Source of the DNA: Paraplanobispora siamensis
Lineage (GTDB): Bacteria; Actinomycetota; Actinomycetes; Streptosporangiales; Streptosporangiaceae
Length of the DNA stretch: 64,000 nt
Reading direction: 5' to 3'
Assembly: GCF_016863175.1 (NCBI RefSeq)
Contig: NZ_BOOJ01000029.1
Coordinates: 124,001 to 188,000, forward strand
Of the stretch, positions 62,420 through 64,000 are shown in pieces. A model generated the notes under the pieces. The model was not told the origin of the DNA and made no database searches. It worked only from the letters and a program-made list of their open reading frames with translations. Both the position numbers and the translations under genes were made by a program. Each line of letters opens with the position of its first letter. Position 1 is the first letter of the stretch.

Positions 62420-62839
62420 TCAGTTCTGTCTGATCTGCTGGTGCCGGCTGGTCTGTTGGTGCTGCCCGCGCCGCAGCAGGGCGTGGACGGCCGCGGCCAG
62501 GGCGGCGCCGGCGGCGTAGGCGACCAGATCGGGCGCGCCGAAGGTGCTGCCGAGCACCAGCCTGGCCAGCGGGCTCGCCTCCGACAGCGCGGCGGGCACC
62601 GGTGTGAGCTGGGCGAACTCCACCGCCCAGCTGAACGCCAGCGCTCCGGCCGCGGCCCCGGCCGACGCGACGCGGGGCCGTACGAACACGATCAGCGTGT
62701 AGATGAGCACGGTGTACAGGGCGTCGCCGCCGTACTTGCCGAACCAGCCGCCGACGGTCGCGCGCAGGGTCAGCCCGGCGGCTATGGTCAGGACGGCCGC
62801 CAGCGCGGCGGGCAGGCGGGATCGGAGGGCGGCGGGCAC
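62420..62839 (-). CDS. DUF2809 membrane protein
   Basis: 139 residues, four hydrophobic segments. GLTLRATVGGWFGKYGGDALYT and FSWAVEFAQL are the conserved loops of DUF2809, a family without known role. The C-terminal tail is Gln/His-rich (GQHQQTSRHQQIRQN). ATG 62839 overlaps nothing; no partner is evident, though it stands just before the Nei-like gene on the same strand. Confidence 0.78.
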   Translation of the reverse strand: MPAALRSRLPAALAAVLTIAAGLTLRATVGGWFGKYGGDALYTVLIYTLIVFVRPRVASAGAAAGALAFSWAVEFAQLTPVPAALSEASPLARLVLGSTFGAPDLVAYAAGAALAAAVHALLRRGQHQQTSRHQQIRQN

Positions 62840-62879
62840 CGCCCCACGATAGCGGCCCGCCCGGTGCGGAAGGCGTCGT

Positions 62880-62945
62880 CAGCGGGCGCCGTCGGCGGGC
62901 GCCGTCAGGGGGCACCGTCAGCGGGTGCCGTCAGGGGAGCCGCCA
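62880..62945 (-). repeat. 13-bp tandem repeat starting at the mutarotase stop codon
   Basis: Read leftward from the rhamnose mutarotase stop: TGACGGCACCCGC, TGACGGTGCCCCC, TGACGGCGCCCGC, CGACGGCGCCCGC, then a partial unit. Each unit begins with the stop codon or its one-base variant. Confidence 0.9.
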
Positions 62946-63245
62946 CACCACCGGGAGGGTCTTGGCGCCGCCCTCGCCGGAGTAGTCGTGCGCGACCTGC
63001 AGCAGCTCGCCCATCCGGGCCTGCCAGGCGATGTTGACCGGCAGGTCGGCCAGGGCGGCCAGCAGCGCCTCGTAGTCGTCGCACTCGATGAGGTGGAACA
63101 GCTCCGGGCCGCTGCGCCAGATCGTCCACTCGTGCGCGCCGGCCCGCCGGATCGCCTCCACCAGCTCGGCGGGGACCTCCCGATGGGCCTGCTCGTACTC
63201 CCGCTCCCTGCCCGGCCTGATCCGAGTGTGCAACGCCACGCGCAT
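62931..63245 (-). CDS. L-rhamnose mutarotase family protein
   Basis: 104 residues, full length for RhaM/YiiL, a dimeric alpha-beta barrel interconverting L-rhamnose anomers. RVALHTRIRPGREREYEQAH (first strand and helix), AHEWTIWRSGPELFHLIEC (His and Tyr/Trp pocket) and DYEALLAALADLPVNIAWQA are conserved. No other rhamnose gene is near, so the sugar could be another deoxy sugar. Confidence 0.88.
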   Translation of the reverse strand: MRVALHTRIRPGREREYEQAHREVPAELVEAIRRAGAHEWTIWRSGPELFHLIECDDYEALLAALADLPVNIAWQARMGELLQVAHDYSGEGGAKTLPVVWRLP

Positions 63246-63312
63246 GCGCTACCTCCGTTGGTCGAAGACCGTTATAGCAGTCATCCGACCAATCTTGCCC
63301 TTCTGTCAGGGG

Positions 63313-64000
63313 TCAGGGCAGCGGAGGCAGGCGGGAGCCGTACAGCCAGGCCGCGAAGAACGACTCGGGCGAGCGCGGGTCGTACTGCCGGGCGAGGTCG
63401 AGGAACATCTCCGTGGTGACGGACCCGTGCCTGTTCTCGGTCGCCCACGTCCGCAGCAGCGAGAAGAACGCCAGGTCACCGAGGTAGGCGCGCAGGGCGT
63501 GCAGCGCGAGGGCGCCGCGCTTGTAGACCCGGTCGTCGAACAGGTTGCGCGCGCCGGGGTCGGCGAGCACCAGGTCCTGGGGGAGGGCCGACAGCCGGTG
63601 GTGCCAGAGGGAGGCGTGGGCGGCGGTCGACGGGCCGCCGGAGACCTCCGACCACATCCACTCCGCGTAGGTGGCGAACCCCTCGTGCAGCCAGATGTCC
63701 CGCCAGTCGGCCGCCGTCAGGCTGTTGCCGAACCACTGGTGCGCCAGCTCGTGGGCGACCAGTCGTTCCTCGCCCCGCGCGCCGTCCACGTGGTTCGAGC
63801 CGAAGATCGACATGCCCTGCGCCTCGACCGGGATCTCCAGCTCGTCCTCGGTCACCACGACGGTGTACGAGGCGAACGGGTAGGGGCCGAACCGCTCGGT
63901 GAACAGGGCCATCATCTGGTCCTGGCGCCCGAAGTCGTTGCGCATGCGGGCGCCGAGCCTGGAGGGGTGGAACAGGTGCATCCGGGGCCCGAGCCCCGTC
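63313..64000 (-). CDS. M1-family zinc aminopeptidase, N-terminal part outside window
   Basis: The last 228 codons of the gene lie in the window (stop at 63313). The zinc motif HELAHQWFGN with the downstream Glu in LHEGFATYAEW is present, with the catalytic Tyr possibly in DDRVYKRGALAL. The GxMEN-like exopeptidase loop appears as VEAQGMSIFGSNH (MEN absent, GMS). It should release N-terminal residues. Length and signal peptide are unknown because the start is beyond 64000. Confidence 0.85.
   Translation of the reverse strand, partial: TGLGPRMHLFHPSRLGARMRNDFGRQDQMMALFTERFGPYPFASYTVVVTEDELEIPVEAQGMSIFGSNHVDGARGEERLVAHELAHQWFGNSLTAADWRDIWLHEGFATYAEWMWSEVSGGPSTAAHASLWHHRLSALPQDLVLADPGARNLFDDRVYKRGALALHALRAYLGDLAFFSLLRTWATENRHGSVTTEMFLDLARQYDPRSPESFFAAWLYGSRLPPLP

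Noticed and set aside
62931-63245. A rhamnose utilisation operon
   Set aside because: Only the mutarotase is present; neighbours are a peptidase, a membrane protein and a DNA glycosylase.

Overview
The window is high-GC actinobacterial chromosome. Signs are strong third-position GC bias, many GTG starts, several apparently leaderless genes, a divergent glgC/glgM pair of the mycobacterial and streptomycete type, an nrdA/nrdB class Ia ribonucleotide reductase behind a cobalamin riboswitch, and a Gly-Cys-Gly-Val tRNA cluster. A filamentous actinomycete of the Streptosporangiales (Streptosporangium, Nonomuraea or relatives) fits best. The genus is inference. I see no plasmid, phage, CRISPR array or large gene cluster; this is ordinary chromosome with an accessory flavour.

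Layout. 1-13.6 kb: mixed single genes (PaaK-like adenylating enzyme, DUF5995, WD40 propeller, aldo/keto reductase, DoxX, a small secreted protein, SRPBCC, a miniature cytochrome b-like protein, lipoprotein hydrolase, NmrA-like reductase, MBL hydrolase, S9 peptidase). 13.8-22.5 kb: zinc-ribbon methyltransferase, two short-chain dehydrogenases (one divergent from an AhpD/CMD protein, one from an XRE/MmyB regulator), a possible nuclease-fold protein, a GCS2-type ligase and pyroglutamyl peptidase. 22.5-29.5 kb: membrane EEP phosphodiesterase, two tandem membrane/coiled-coil paralogues, NERD protein, lipoprotein, flavodoxin, and a decayed nuclease-family remnant next to four tRNA genes. 30-36 kb: Nramp-like transporter, lysozyme-like/amidase fusion, GlmS. 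36-42 kb: orphan tricarboxylate-type binding lipoprotein, cobalamin riboswitch, nrdA, nrdB and an MscS channel. 42-50 kb: membrane protein, beta-lactamase-like hydrolase, hydrolase remnant, enoyl-CoA hydratase, repeat-built coiled coil and membrane glycosyltransferase. 49-53 kb: glgC/glgM (ADP-glucose to maltose-1-phosphate), degenerate CbiX-like protein, GNAT. 53-61.5 kb: MHS transporter with GntR regulator, then a kynurenine module (formamidase fused to an extra domain, Lrp regulator, tryptophan dioxygenase, kynurenine monooxygenase), a LysR regulator and a DapA-family enzyme. 61.5-64 kb: Nei-like glycosylase, DUF2809, rhamnose mutarotase and an M1 aminopeptidase running off the edge.

Themes across the window. 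(1) Short tandem repeats begin at or span stop codons of at least seven genes, as if the stop-codon region had been repeatedly copied. (2) Two divergent pairs have mirror-image leaderless promoters. (3) Familiar families lack expected active-site residues: Nramp without its metal motif, a CbiX-like protein without the HG pair, a tryptophan dioxygenase with Thr for the distal His, and a cytochrome b with one haem site. No single undescribed multi-gene system stands out; the best candidates for novelty are the stop-codon repeats and the mini cytochrome b.
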